Below, one piece after another: positions 26,737 through 38,007 of a stretch of DNA of 64,000 nt. How positions within the stretch are numbered: position 1 is the first letter of the stretch; every line of letters begins with the position of its first letter. Origin of the DNA: an uncultured Myxococcaceae bacterium (GTDB lineage Bacteria; Myxococcota_A; Polyangia; Polyangiales; Ga0077539); the NCBI GenBank assembly GCA_945952225.1, contig CAMFHP010000023.1, positions 1-64,000 on the forward strand. The letters run 5' to 3'. The position numbers and the translations under genes were made by a program. The notes beneath the pieces are model-generated. The model did not search any database, had not been told where the DNA came from, and worked only from the letters and a program-made list of their open reading frames with translations.

Positions 26737-28491
26737 TCAGACCTCGCTCCGGGGCGTGGCGGGGGTGAGCGTGGCGCCCTGGAGGCGCATCGTGGCGGCG
26801 CACATCGCGGCGATCTCTTCACGGTGCGTGAGCACCAGGAGCGTCCACGGCGCGCCGGGGGCCGTGAGCGCGCCCATCACGTCGCGCACGACCTCGGAGT
26901 CGAGCCCGTCGAGGGCGCCATCGACGATCACCAGCCGCGGCTCGCCCACGAGCGCGCGGGCGAACATCAGCACCCGCGCCTGCGTGGCCGAGAGGGGCGC
27001 GCCCTGCGGCGTGAGCGCGGTGTTCACGCCGTCGGAGAGCCGGGCGATCTCGTCGTCGAGGCGCAGCGCGGCCAGCACGCGGCGCACGCGCTCGGGCGTC
27101 ACACCGGGGCGCGAGAGCGTGAGGTTCTCGGCCACGGAGCCCTCGAAGAGTTCGAGGTCGCGCACGACGGCGACGGTGCCGCGCACGGCGTCGAGGGCCA
27201 GCTCGCGGAGGTCTGCGCCTTCGAGAAAGACGTTGCCCGTGAGGGGCACGCGGTGGCCCGTGATGAGGTCGGCGAGGGTGCTCTTGCCGCTGCCCGAGCG
27301 ACCGAGCACGGCGACGCGCGCGCTGGGCCCGAGGGCGAGCGAGGTGTTGCGCAGCACCGGCGTGACGCCGTCGTGGGAGAAGGTCACGTCGCGGAGCTCG
27401 ATGCGCGCGCCGCGCGGGGTGTGCTCGGGCACGGCATGTCCGTCGGCGCGTTCGAGGGGAAGGTCGGTGAGGTGACCGAGCTTGTCGGCGGCGGTCACGA
27501 GGTCGTACCAGCTCTCGAGCTGCTTCGCGAACTTGGCCATGCCCGCCACGACGGCGCTCACCACGAGCTCGGCGGCCGCGAGCTGGCCGATGGTGAGGCC
27601 GCGCTGGATCACCAGCCAGCCGCCCACGCCGAGCAGCGCCGCGCTCAAGAAGGCCTTGAACGACAGCGATCCCACGTGCTGCCGGAACACGATGGCGAAG
27701 TGCGACGCGCGGGCCTTGAGGTACTTCTGCGCGAGGGCGTCGGCGCGCTGTTCGGCGAAGGCGCTCGCGCCCGGTCCGCGGAACACGCGGGTGAGGCGCG
27801 CGACCTCTTCGAGCCACGCGGCCACGGCGTACTTGGCCTTCGACTCCTGGATCGAGGTGTCGATCGCGCCGCGCCCGAGGGGAAAGAGGATCACCAGCAT
27901 CCCGAGCACGAGCACCACGTCGAAGGCCAGCAGGATGGGGTGATAGAACGCCAGCAGCAGCGTGCCGATGAGGGCCTGGAGCATCACCGCGAGGCCGTCG
28001 AGCAGCAGCGTCGCCGCGGTCTTCTGCACGGTCAGCACGTCGAAGAAGCGGTTCACGAGCTCGGGGCCGTTGCCCCGGTCGAAGGCCGTGGCGTGCACGC
28101 GCGTGAGGCGCCGCGCGAGGTCGAGCGCCACCTTCACGAACACCCGGCGCTGGAGCACCTCGACGACCCAGAACTGCAGCGCGCGCATGAGCCCCTCGAA
28201 GCCGAGGCCCACGAACACCAGAAAGGTCAGCACCACCAGCGGCTGGATCACCGTGCCGAAGGAGATGGTGTTCACCAGCGAGGCCGTCGCGATGGGCACC
28301 ACGAGCGAGAGCAGCCCCACGCCCACCGCGTAGGTGGCCACGACCCACAGGTCCGAGGTCTCACCGCGCAGCAGGCCCACGAGGCGCTGCGTGGGCGATG
28401 GGTGTCCGTGGTCCGAAGAGGCGTGGGACCCATGCCCCGTGGGGGCGTGGCCGTCGTGCGGAGCCTCGGTGTGCGGAGTGGCAGTCGACAT
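26737..28491 (-). CDS. Type I secretion-like ABC permease/ATPase with degenerate nucleotide-binding site
   Basis: This 584-residue half-transporter has a His/Gly-rich N-terminus, about six membrane helices (residues 60-330) and an ABC ATPase domain (about 370-584). Walker A is intact (GRSGSGKST, 397-405) and an H-loop His is present (LTHREE). However, the signature reads LSATQ (500-504) instead of LSGGQ, and the residue after the Walker B aspartate (D524) is Gly525 rather than the catalytic glutamate. As a homodimer it would lack normal hydrolysis residues. First gene of the exporter trio; the substrate gene is not evident. The ATG at 28491 lacks a strong ribosome-binding site. Confidence 0.88.
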   Translation of the reverse strand: MSTATPHTEAPHDGHAPTGHGSHASSDHGHPSPTQRLVGLLRGETSDLWVVATYAVGVGLLSLVVPIATASLVNTISFGTVIQPLVVLTFLVFVGLGFEGLMRALQFWVVEVLQRRVFVKVALDLARRLTRVHATAFDRGNGPELVNRFFDVLTVQKTAATLLLDGLAVMLQALIGTLLLAFYHPILLAFDVVLVLGMLVILFPLGRGAIDTSIQESKAKYAVAAWLEEVARLTRVFRGPGASAFAEQRADALAQKYLKARASHFAIVFRQHVGSLSFKAFLSAALLGVGGWLVIQRGLTIGQLAAAELVVSAVVAGMAKFAKQLESWYDLVTAADKLGHLTDLPLERADGHAVPEHTPRGARIELRDVTFSHDGVTPVLRNTSLALGPSARVAVLGRSGSGKSTLADLITGHRVPLTGNVFLEGADLRELALDAVRGTVAVVRDLELFEGSVAENLTLSRPGVTPERVRRVLAALRLDDEIARLSDGVNTALTPQGAPLSATQARVLMFARALVGEPRLVIVDGALDGLDSEVVRDVMGALTAPGAPWTLLVLTHREEIAAMCAATMRLQGATLTPATPRSEV

Positions 28492-28697
28492 CGGGGGCAC
28501 CGCTGTGCAGCGGGTGTGCCGTGTGCGCAGGACGCCCTTGTTTTCTGGTGATTCGAGCGAACGAGGCGGGTGGCAGATTCCCGCACGGGCCCATCGCCGC
28601 CGCAGGTGTGCGGCGCGATTCCACACCCCCCGTCACGGCGCAGACGGCGTCAGGGGGTTGACGTCGGGGCGGTGACCGTGCGGGTGGGAACGGTGAC

Positions 28698-29951
28698 CTA
28701 CAACCGCGCGCGCTTGGGAATGATCACCATGCCGTCTTCGGACACGGTGAAGCGCTTGCGGTCTTCGTCGAGGTCGAAGCCGATCTGCGTGCCCTGGGGA
28801 ATCTCGACGTCCTTGTCGATGATCACCTTGCGGAGCCGCGCGTAGCGCCCGACCTGCACGCCTTCGAGCAGGATGCACTGCTCCACGTGGGCGAAGGAGT
28901 TCACGCGCACGCCCGCGGAGAGCACCGAGCGGTGGATCTGCCCGCCCGAGATGATGCACCCGTCGCTCACGAGCGAGTCGGTGGCGATGCCCACGCGCGC
29001 GTTGCTCTGATCGCTGAAGACGAACTTCGCCGGCGGGTCGAAGCTCATGCCCGTGCGAATGGGCCAGAGGCGGTTGTAGAGGTTGAACTCGGGCTTGATC
29101 TCCACGAGATCCATGTGGGCGTCGAAGTAGCTCTTGATGGTGCCGATGTCGCGCCAGTAGGTCATCGGCCCTTCGCCCGGGATCACGTTGGTGCCGAAGT
29201 CGAAGATGAACACCCGACGGCCCTGGGCCACCATCGACGGCAGGATGCTCTTGCCGAAATCATGGGCGCTGTCTTCGTTGGCCTGGTCGCGGATGAGCTC
29301 CTCTTCGAGCACCTTCGCGCCGAAGATGTAGTTGCCCATCGAGGCCAGCGACCAGCCGGGGCGCGAGGGGATCTCGGGCGGATCCTTGGGCTTCTCGACG
29401 AAGCTCAGCACGCGCCCGTTCTCGTCGATCTGGAGCACGCCGAACTGCGACGCTTCGGCCTTGGGAACGGGGATCGCCGCGACGGTGAGATCCGCGTCGG
29501 TGTCGAAGTGCCGCTCGACCATGAGCCGCACGTCCATCTTGTAGATGTGGTCGCCGCCGAAGATCACCACGTAGTCGGGTGAGGCATCGCGCACGACGTT
29601 GAAGCACTGCCACACGGCGTCGGCGCTGCCCTTGAACCACGACAGCCCCGTGCGCTGCTGCGCGGGAATGGTCTCGATGTAGTTGTCGAGAATGGGCGAG
29701 AGCCGCCACGCGCGGGCGATGTGCTCTTCGAGCGACGCGCTCTTGTACTGGGTCAGCACCTTGATGCGCGTGAGCCCCGAGTTCACGAGGTTCGAGAGCA
29801 CCACGTCGATGATGCGATAGCGCCCGCCGAAGGGCACCGCGGGCTTGGCGCGTTCGAGCGTGAGGGGCGAGAGACGACGTCCTTCGCCGCCGGCGAGCAC
29901 CATCGAGAGGATCTGCGGTGCGCTCCCCAGCGTCTGCTTCGGTCTACCCAT
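28698..29951 (-). CDS. glgC: Glucose-1-phosphate adenylyltransferase (ADP-glucose pyrophosphorylase)
   Basis: This 417-residue nucleotidyltransferase has the pyrophosphorylase loop LAGGEGRRLSPLT, ERAKPAVPFGGRYRIIDV, substrate motifs GSADAVWQ, IFGGDHIYKMD and YWRDIGT, and a C-terminal left-handed beta-helix region. It makes ADP-glucose for glycogen synthesis and is the usual control point (established). The frame stays open upstream, but MGRPKQT is the natural start and is preceded by a -10-like box seven bases away. No other glycogen gene is in the window. Length is typical. Confidence 0.96.
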   Translation of the reverse strand: MGRPKQTLGSAPQILSMVLAGGEGRRLSPLTLERAKPAVPFGGRYRIIDVVLSNLVNSGLTRIKVLTQYKSASLEEHIARAWRLSPILDNYIETIPAQQRTGLSWFKGSADAVWQCFNVVRDASPDYVVIFGGDHIYKMDVRLMVERHFDTDADLTVAAIPVPKAEASQFGVLQIDENGRVLSFVEKPKDPPEIPSRPGWSLASMGNYIFGAKVLEEELIRDQANEDSAHDFGKSILPSMVAQGRRVFIFDFGTNVIPGEGPMTYWRDIGTIKSYFDAHMDLVEIKPEFNLYNRLWPIRTGMSFDPPAKFVFSDQSNARVGIATDSLVSDGCIISGGQIHRSVLSAGVRVNSFAHVEQCILLEGVQVGRYARLRKVIIDKDVEIPQGTQIGFDLDEDRKRFTVSEDGMVIIPKRARL

Positions 29952-29958
29952 GGGCGGC

Positions 29959-29987
29959 ACTCTAATGCCCCACCGCCCGCGCGGGAA
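29959..29987 (-). promoter_or_regulatory. Putative promoter giving leaderless glgC mRNA
   Basis: Reading the minus strand, TTCCCG (29987-29982), a 17-base spacer and TAGAGT (29964-29959) lie just upstream of glgC; seven bases separate the -10-like box from the ATG. The -35 is weak. No ribosome-binding site fits in the gap, so a leaderless transcript is inferred. Confidence 0.4.
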
Positions 29988-30009
29988 CGTGCTTCCGACG
30001 CGGCGGCCT

Positions 30010-32636
<2,627 letters not shown>

Positions 32637-32640
32637 CGCG

Positions 32641-33366
32641 TCACCCCCGCAACACCGCCTCGGCCACCGTCTCGGGCGCTTCGAGCACCACGTTGTGCCC
32701 GACGCCCGGCACGGTGACGTGGCGCACGCCCGCACGCAGCGAGACCATCTCGCGCGCGATCGCGGTGAACTTCTCGTCGCACGCGCCGGTCACCAGGGTC
32801 ACGGGCACGGCGCTCTGCGCGAAGCGTCGTCGCCACGGAGGCTGTCGTCCGAGGCCCAGCGTGCGCAGCGACCACGCGAGTCCGCGGGCCGTGTGCTGCG
32901 TGCGCCATGCGCGCTGCGGGGCGAGGCGTTCGGGTGCGAGCAATCGTTGCGTGTCGAAGAGGGGGATGCGCTCCCACGCGTCGACGAAGGGCTCCACTCC
33001 GTCGCGTTCGAGGGAGCGCGCGAGGGCCTCGTCGGAGAGCGCGCGGGCCTCGCGGTCGGCGGCGCGGTCGAGTCCGAGGGCCACGCCCACGAGCACGAGC
33101 GAGGTGACGCGCGCGGGGTGGCGCATCGCGAGCGAGAGGGCCACGCGGGCGCCGAGCGAGTAGCCCACGAGGGCGACGGGCTCCCGGGGCAACACGCGCG
33201 CGGCGAAGGCGTCGAGCACGGATTCGAACTCGCCCTCGGGGGTGAAGGGCGCGAGGCCGTGTCCGGGCAGCGTGGGGCACTGCGCGAGCGCGTCGCCGGT
33301 GCGGTCGAGCACCGCGCGCCAGGCCATCGGCGCACCGAGGAATCCGTGGAGGTAGAGGCGGCTCAC
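32641..33366 (-). CDS. menH: MenH-like alpha/beta hydrolase (SHCHC synthase)
   Basis: This 241-residue alpha/beta hydrolase has an oxyanion segment LYLHGFLG, nucleophile elbow VGYSLGARVAL, acidic residue in TGACDEKF and histidine in VPGVGHNVVLE. Order and overlap with menD (GTGA) identify it as the probable 2-succinyl-6-hydroxy-2,4-cyclohexadiene-1-carboxylate synthase of menaquinone biosynthesis, which eliminates pyruvate from the MenD product. The family is promiscuous, so the name rests partly on context. Start is the GTG overlapping menD. Confidence 0.85.
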   Translation of the reverse strand: MSRLYLHGFLGAPMAWRAVLDRTGDALAQCPTLPGHGLAPFTPEGEFESVLDAFAARVLPREPVALVGYSLGARVALSLAMRHPARVTSLVLVGVALGLDRAADREARALSDEALARSLERDGVEPFVDAWERIPLFDTQRLLAPERLAPQRAWRTQHTARGLAWSLRTLGLGRQPPWRRRFAQSAVPVTLVTGACDEKFTAIAREMVSLRAGVRHVTVPGVGHNVVLEAPETVAEAVLRG

Positions 33367-35156
33367 AGCGCGCTGCGCACGGCGGCGAGGGCGCGGTCGC
33401 GGAGGTCGCGTCCCTGCGTGGGCTCGACCACACACTCGATCACGACGGGCGCGGTCGCGGTGCGTGCTTCGTGGAGCGCGTGCACGAGCGCGTCGCGCGA
33501 GGTGACCCGCGCGTAGCCCAGCGAGAAGGCCGCCGCGGCGTGGTCGAAGCGCACGGCCTGGGGCGTGGTGAAGAGCTGCGCGAAGTGCTCGCCGAGCTCG
33601 GTGCCCGGCGCGGCCTGACGACCGAGGGGGAGCTGTTCGAAGATGCGTCCGCCCTCGTTCTGCACGACCACGATGGCGAGGGGGCCGCCGACCACGCGCG
33701 CTGCGTTGAGTCCGCCGAGGTCGTGGAGCGCGGAGATGTCTCCGAGGTGCACGGCCACGAGGTGCTTCGCATCGGTGACCGAGCGCACGCCCGCCGCGCC
33801 CGCCACGAGCCCGTCGATGCCGCTCGCCCCGCGCTGGTGGAACACCCGCACCGCGCCGCGCGCCGCGTCGCCGAAGGTGTCGACGTCGCGCACCGGGAGG
33901 CTGTTGCCCATGCACAGCACATCATCGTCTGCGAGCGTTGCGATCAGCGTGTGGGCCACGACGCCCTCGCTCCAGACGCTCTCGTCGCGCACGGCGCCGA
34001 TCGCGTGAAGTGCCTTCTGCTGCGAGGTTTTCAGCGAGTCGCCCCAGGCGCGCGTGTCGTCGTCGGGGGAGCGTCCATCGAGCGCGGTGACGAGCGCGGC
34101 GAGCACGTCGACGGGGCGACCGAGCACCACGCCCGTCGCGCTGCCGTGGGGGTCGGGCCAGCCGTGCGGGGCCACCACGAAGCGCGGCGCACGGAGCTCG
34201 GAGGCCACCGTGGCATACGTGGGCGAGGTGGGCGGCAGGCCGAGTTCGATCACCACGTCGGGCGCCGCCATCGCGCGGAACGCAGGGCTGCGCAGCAGCG
34301 CATCGAACGAGGGGAGCGCGACCGTCTCGGAGGAGAGCCCGAAGCGGACGTTGCTCGTGGTCTCGGCGAGCACGGCGGCGCCGGTGCGCGCGCAGAGGGC
34401 GTCGACGAGGGCGCGCAGGCGGGCGTTCTCGGCGGCGTCGGGGGTGAGCGTGGGGCCTGCGACGATCCACGGGCGGCGCGCGGTGCGGAGCGCGTCGGTG
34501 AGGTCGGCGAGGGCCTCGGGCGAAGGGGTGAGCGCGGCGTCGTAGGCGCGCGTCGGCGGGGCTTCGAGGAGGGCGTCGACGAGGGGCTCCCAGGCTTCGG
34601 GCGCGTCGGTGCGCACGGGCTCCAGGGGCTTGCGAAAGCGGGCGTTGAGGTGCACCGCGCCGGGCAGGGGCCAGCGCGCGCGATGGACGCACTGGGCCGC
34701 GATGCGTCCCACGGCGCGGAGGGCGTGGGGGCTCGGGTTGGGCGTGCCGAGCTCGGCGTGGTGGCGCGCGTGGTCACCGAGCAGATCGCGCTGGTCGATG
34801 GTCTGCGGAGACGCGCAGTCGTAGGCCTCCCACGGTCGGTCGGCGGTCACGCACACCATGGGAACGCCCGTGAGCGAGGCCTCGATGGCCGCGGGGAGCC
34901 AGTGCGCGCCCGCCGTGCCCGACGTGCAGATCAGCGCCGTGGGACGCCCCGTGGCCCGCGCCTGACCGAGCGCCACGAAGCTCGCCACGCGCTCGTCGAC
35001 GTGGAGGTGGCAGCGCAGCAGGGGCTCGCGCGAGGCCGCGAGGGCGAGGGGTGTAGAGCGCGATCCGGGGCTCACCACGAGGTCGCGAACGCCCGCGCGA
35101 GCGAGGGCCCGTACGAACAGCCGCGCCCAGGCGGTGTGGAGGTTGGTGGTCTGCAT
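33363..35156 (-). CDS. menD: 2-succinyl-5-enolpyruvyl-6-hydroxy-3-cyclohexene-1-carboxylate synthase MenD
   Basis: This 597-residue thiamine-diphosphate enzyme shows MenD hallmarks: VVSPGSRSTPLALAA, DERVASFVALGQARATGRP with the cofactor-activating Glu, and ALICTSGTAGAHWLPA. Late motifs include GNSLPVRDVDTF and RGASGIDGLVAGAAG. It joins isochorismate and 2-oxoglutarate to make SEPHCHC, the first committed menaquinone step. It follows menF by 15 bases and overlaps menH, so menF-menD-menH is one operon. MenB, MenC, MenE and MenA are not in the window. Confidence 0.97.
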   Translation of the reverse strand: MQTTNLHTAWARLFVRALARAGVRDLVVSPGSRSTPLALAASREPLLRCHLHVDERVASFVALGQARATGRPTALICTSGTAGAHWLPAAIEASLTGVPMVCVTADRPWEAYDCASPQTIDQRDLLGDHARHHAELGTPNPSPHALRAVGRIAAQCVHRARWPLPGAVHLNARFRKPLEPVRTDAPEAWEPLVDALLEAPPTRAYDAALTPSPEALADLTDALRTARRPWIVAGPTLTPDAAENARLRALVDALCARTGAAVLAETTSNVRFGLSSETVALPSFDALLRSPAFRAMAAPDVVIELGLPPTSPTYATVASELRAPRFVVAPHGWPDPHGSATGVVLGRPVDVLAALVTALDGRSPDDDTRAWGDSLKTSQQKALHAIGAVRDESVWSEGVVAHTLIATLADDDVLCMGNSLPVRDVDTFGDAARGAVRVFHQRGASGIDGLVAGAAGVRSVTDAKHLVAVHLGDISALHDLGGLNAARVVGGPLAIVVVQNEGGRIFEQLPLGRQAAPGTELGEHFAQLFTTPQAVRFDHAAAAFSLGYARVTSRDALVHALHEARTATAPVVIECVVEPTQGRDLRDRALAAVRSAL

Positions 35157-35171
35157 GGTGGGGTGTTCTGT

Positions 35172-36521
35172 TCAGGCCCCGAGGGCCGCGCGCATGGGGG
35201 CCATCTTGGCTTCGGTCTCGGCCCACTCGGTGTCGGGGTCCGAGCCCGCGACGAGCCCCGCGCCGGCGTACGTCCACGCCTGCGCGCCCTGGAGCAGCGC
35301 CGCGCGGATCGCCACGTGGAACGCCCCGTCTCCGTCGGCATCGCACCAGCCCACGGGTCCCGCGTACCACCCGCGGGGCGCGCGCTCGCAGCGTGCGATC
35401 CAGTCGAGGGCCGCGTCGCGGGGCGTGCCTCCGAGCGCGGGCGTCGGGTGCAGCGCCTCGACGAGCGAGAGCACGTGCGTGTCTTCACGGAGCGCCGCCG
35501 TGATGGGCGTAAACAGATGGTGCACCGTGCGGAGCGTGCGGACCGACGGCGACGCGGGCGCGGTGATCTCCCGCGCGAAGGGCGCGAGCGCGTGACGGAT
35601 GCCCTCGACCACGTGCGCGTGCTCGCGAAGATCCTTCTCGCTCGCGAGGAGCGCGGCGACCTGCGTGGCGTCGTGTGACGTATCCCGTCCACGGGGCATG
35701 GAGCCCGCGAGCGCGTCGAGGGAGGCGGTCTCTCCGTCGCGTCGCACGAGCTGTTCGGGCGTGTGGGCCACGAGGGTGCTGGCGCCGAGCTGCATCGCCA
35801 CGCGCACGCTGCCCGCGAGGGGAGGCGCCATCGCCTTCAGCACACTCCCGACGTGCCACGGGTGCGAGGCGCGCACCGTCGCGCGACGGGCGCCCACGAG
35901 CTTGAGGGCGTCTCCGCGGGCCATCACGGCGAGGGCGTCGCGCACGAGCTCGCGCCACGCTTCGAAGCCCTCGGCGCCGTCGCGGGTCACGCGCGGAGGC
36001 TCGTACACCGCGGGCGCGGCGGTGCACCACGCGAGGGCCTTCGCGGCCGCGTCGGAGAGCGATGCCCCGCGCATCACTGCGAGCTGGAGGTACGCGCGCC
36101 CGTCGCACACGATCGCCGCGCACGCGGGCAGCGTGAGCGAGGCCGCGGGGGCATCACACCACGCGGGGTCTTCGTGCGTGGCGCGTCGCGGGTCGAAGGT
36201 CTGGCCTCCCCACAGCCGCGGGCGTGCGATCGCGTGCGGAACGCCCGGCGCGACCACGTGCAGCCCGCGCAGGAGTTCGTTGGCTTCGCGGGCCATGGGC
36301 GCGAGGGCATCGCCCGTGAGTCGCGCGGCGACGCCGTGGCCGACGAGGGAGAGCGCGTCGGACGCACCCGGCGCCCACACCACGGAGGGTGACGTCGCGA
36401 GGGCGAGGAGGGCGTCGAGGTCCGTCGGTGCCGCGGGCACGGTGATCACACAGCCCGTGTGGTCGATGTGCTTCGCGGCCTCGTCGAGCGCCGTGGCGAG
36501 GAGCGGTTCGTCGGGCAGCAC
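35172..36521 (-). CDS. menF: Isochorismate synthase MenF
   Basis: This 449-residue chorismate-utilising enzyme has KLVGARRATV, AGSMPRGRD, ALHPTPALGGTPRDAALDWI, GWYAGPVGW and the Mg-binding ending EWAETEAKMAPM. These mark isochorismate synthases (MenF/EntC) rather than anthranilate synthase. It makes isochorismate for MenD downstream. The N-terminal 130 residues are variable. Start is GTG 36521, with no ribosome-binding site but a good promoter 11 bases upstream; a nearly leaderless mRNA is likely. Confidence 0.94.
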   Translation of the reverse strand: MLPDEPLLATALDEAAKHIDHTGCVITVPAAPTDLDALLALATSPSVVWAPGASDALSLVGHGVAARLTGDALAPMAREANELLRGLHVVAPGVPHAIARPRLWGGQTFDPRRATHEDPAWCDAPAASLTLPACAAIVCDGRAYLQLAVMRGASLSDAAAKALAWCTAAPAVYEPPRVTRDGAEGFEAWRELVRDALAVMARGDALKLVGARRATVRASHPWHVGSVLKAMAPPLAGSVRVAMQLGASTLVAHTPEQLVRRDGETASLDALAGSMPRGRDTSHDATQVAALLASEKDLREHAHVVEGIRHALAPFAREITAPASPSVRTLRTVHHLFTPITAALREDTHVLSLVEALHPTPALGGTPRDAALDWIARCERAPRGWYAGPVGWCDADGDGAFHVAIRAALLQGAQAWTYAGAGLVAGSDPDTEWAETEAKMAPMRAALGA

Positions 36522-36532
36522 GCGGCGCGGGA

Positions 36533-36560
36533 CTTATGCGCCGCCGGGGTCGTGCGTCAA
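36533..36560 (-). promoter_or_regulatory. Putative promoter of the menF-menD-menH operon
   Basis: On the minus strand TTGACG (36560-36555), a 16-base spacer and CATAAG (36538-36533) lie in the 42-base gap after the sigma-54 activator gene. The GTG of menF is only 11 bases beyond the -10 box, leaving a leader of perhaps four or five bases. This argues that menFDH does not depend on read-through. Confidence 0.5.
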
Positions 36561-36563
36561 GCG

Positions 36564-37649
36564 TCAGGAGATGCGCTTGCGGCGCAGCATTTCGACGAGC
36601 GTGGTGCGGTTCAGTCGTAAGAGCTGCGCGGCCTGGTTGCGGTTGTTGCCCGTGCGGTCGAGGGCCATGCGCAGGAGCTTGTTCTCGTAGGCCTCGATGG
36701 CCGCGCGAAAATCAACGCCCTCGTCGGGCAGGTCGATGCTCGGGTCGATGACCGACGCGGCGGAGAAGGGCGCGTTCGAGACGATCTCCGCGGCGGCGGC
36801 GGCCTCGGAGGGCGTGCGCTCGGCGGCGACGCGCTCGTAGTGCTCGCGCACCTTCGCGGGCAGGTCGGCGAGGGTCACCAGCGGCGTGCGCGTGAGGAGC
36901 ACCGCGCGCTCGATGGTGTTCTCCAGCTCGCGGATGTTACCCGGCCAGCTCCACGCGCGGATCGCGGCCATGGCGTCGGGGTGGTAGCCCGCGAGGCCCG
37001 CGCGCCCCACGCGCGCCGCGCAGTGCTGGAGGAAGTACAGCGCCAGCGACTCGACGTCGTTGCCGCGCTCGCACAGCGGCGGCAGGTGCACCTGCACCAC
37101 GTTGAGGCGGTAGTAGAGGTCTTCGCGGAAGCGTCCCGCGGCCACCTCGGCGGCGAGGTCGCGGTTGGTCGCGGCCACCACGCGGATGTCGCACTTGATC
37201 GCGCGCGCCTCGCCCACGGGCGTGTACTCGCGCTGCTGCAACAGCCGCAGGATCTTGGGCTGCAACGTGATGGGCAGCTCGCCGATCTCGTCGAGGTAGA
37301 GCGTGCCGCCCTCGGCCGCGCCCACGTAGCCTTCGGTCGCACCCACGGCGCCCGTGAAGGCCCCGCGCTTGTGCCCGAAGAGCATCGACTCGATGAGGTT
37401 CTCGGGGAGCGCGCCGCAGTTGACGGCCACGAAGGGCGCCTGCGCGCGCGGCGAGGCGTCGTGGAGCGCGGCGACGACGAGCTCCTTGCCCGTGCCGCTC
37501 GGGCCCGTGACCAGCACGTTGCAGGTGGTCGGCGCGACGCGTTCGATCGTGTCGAGGGCCTCTCGGATCGACGGGTGATGCCCGATGATCTTTCCCTGGC
37601 TCGTGCGCCGCAAGGTCAGTTTCGGCGAGCTGGCGTCCATACCATCCAC
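36564..37649 (-). CDS. Sigma-54-dependent activator without receiver or other sensory domain
   Basis: This 361-residue bacterial enhancer-binding protein has an AAA+ domain beginning almost at once: Walker A GPSGTGKE, the sigma-54 contact loop GAFTGA, Walker B GGTLYLDEIGE, and the arginine finger region. It ends in a Fis-type helix-turn-helix (DRTGNNRNQAAQLLRLNRTT). Only about 25 residues precede the AAA+ core, so no receiver, GAF or FHA sensor is present, as in PspF-type activators. The GTG at 37649 has GAGGAG at good spacing; ATG 37640 is an alternative. Target genes are unknown; it is upstream of menFDH but that operon has its own sigma-70-like promoter. Confidence 0.92.
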   Translation of the reverse strand: MDGMDASSPKLTLRRTSQGKIIGHHPSIREALDTIERVAPTTCNVLVTGPSGTGKELVVAALHDASPRAQAPFVAVNCGALPENLIESMLFGHKRGAFTGAVGATEGYVGAAEGGTLYLDEIGELPITLQPKILRLLQQREYTPVGEARAIKCDIRVVAATNRDLAAEVAAGRFREDLYYRLNVVQVHLPPLCERGNDVESLALYFLQHCAARVGRAGLAGYHPDAMAAIRAWSWPGNIRELENTIERAVLLTRTPLVTLADLPAKVREHYERVAAERTPSEAAAAAEIVSNAPFSAASVIDPSIDLPDEGVDFRAAIEAYENKLLRMALDRTGNNRNQAAQLLRLNRTTLVEMLRRKRIS

Positions 37650-38007
37650 GGTTCATCTCCTCGGCCCCGATGCGCAGGGTCGATCGCGTCCTCGGCGCGG
37701 GTACGTGGGGCCCGTCAGCCCCCTTCGCACGGCGTCGCGATGCACTTTGTTAACCGAATCCGGACACTCCCGCTACGCTTGAGCTCGCCGGGCGCCTCCA
37801 TGTGCTGCCGCGCGACAACACCGTCGAGGTCCGGCGCGCCTCGAAGCGTCGGGCGGGGCGTCACGACGGCGTGCGGGATCCGTTGATTCGCCGCGGCGTC
37901 GCTGAAATTCCGTCGCCCCGCCGAGGGTGGCGTTGCGGGGGTGGATCGCTGTTCGGATGTTCGGGGCTTGCGTCGCACCGCGGACTGCGGCGGGGAGACG
38001 TTGGGGC
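37650..38007. other. 358-base intergenic region without a gene
   Basis: Lies between the start of the sigma-54 activator and the end of the next minus-strand gene. I find no convincing coding frame, tRNA or hairpin terminator. A short AT-richer patch (about 37746-37758, TTGTTAACCGAAT) is the only compositional break and may hold the activator's promoter, but no clear -35/-10 or -24/-12 pair is visible. Confidence 0.5.

Noticed and set aside
28656-28668. TTGACG on the plus strand between the ABC gene and glgC
   Set aside because: Points into the 3' end of glgC on the opposite strand with no -10 box or gene start downstream; judged chance.
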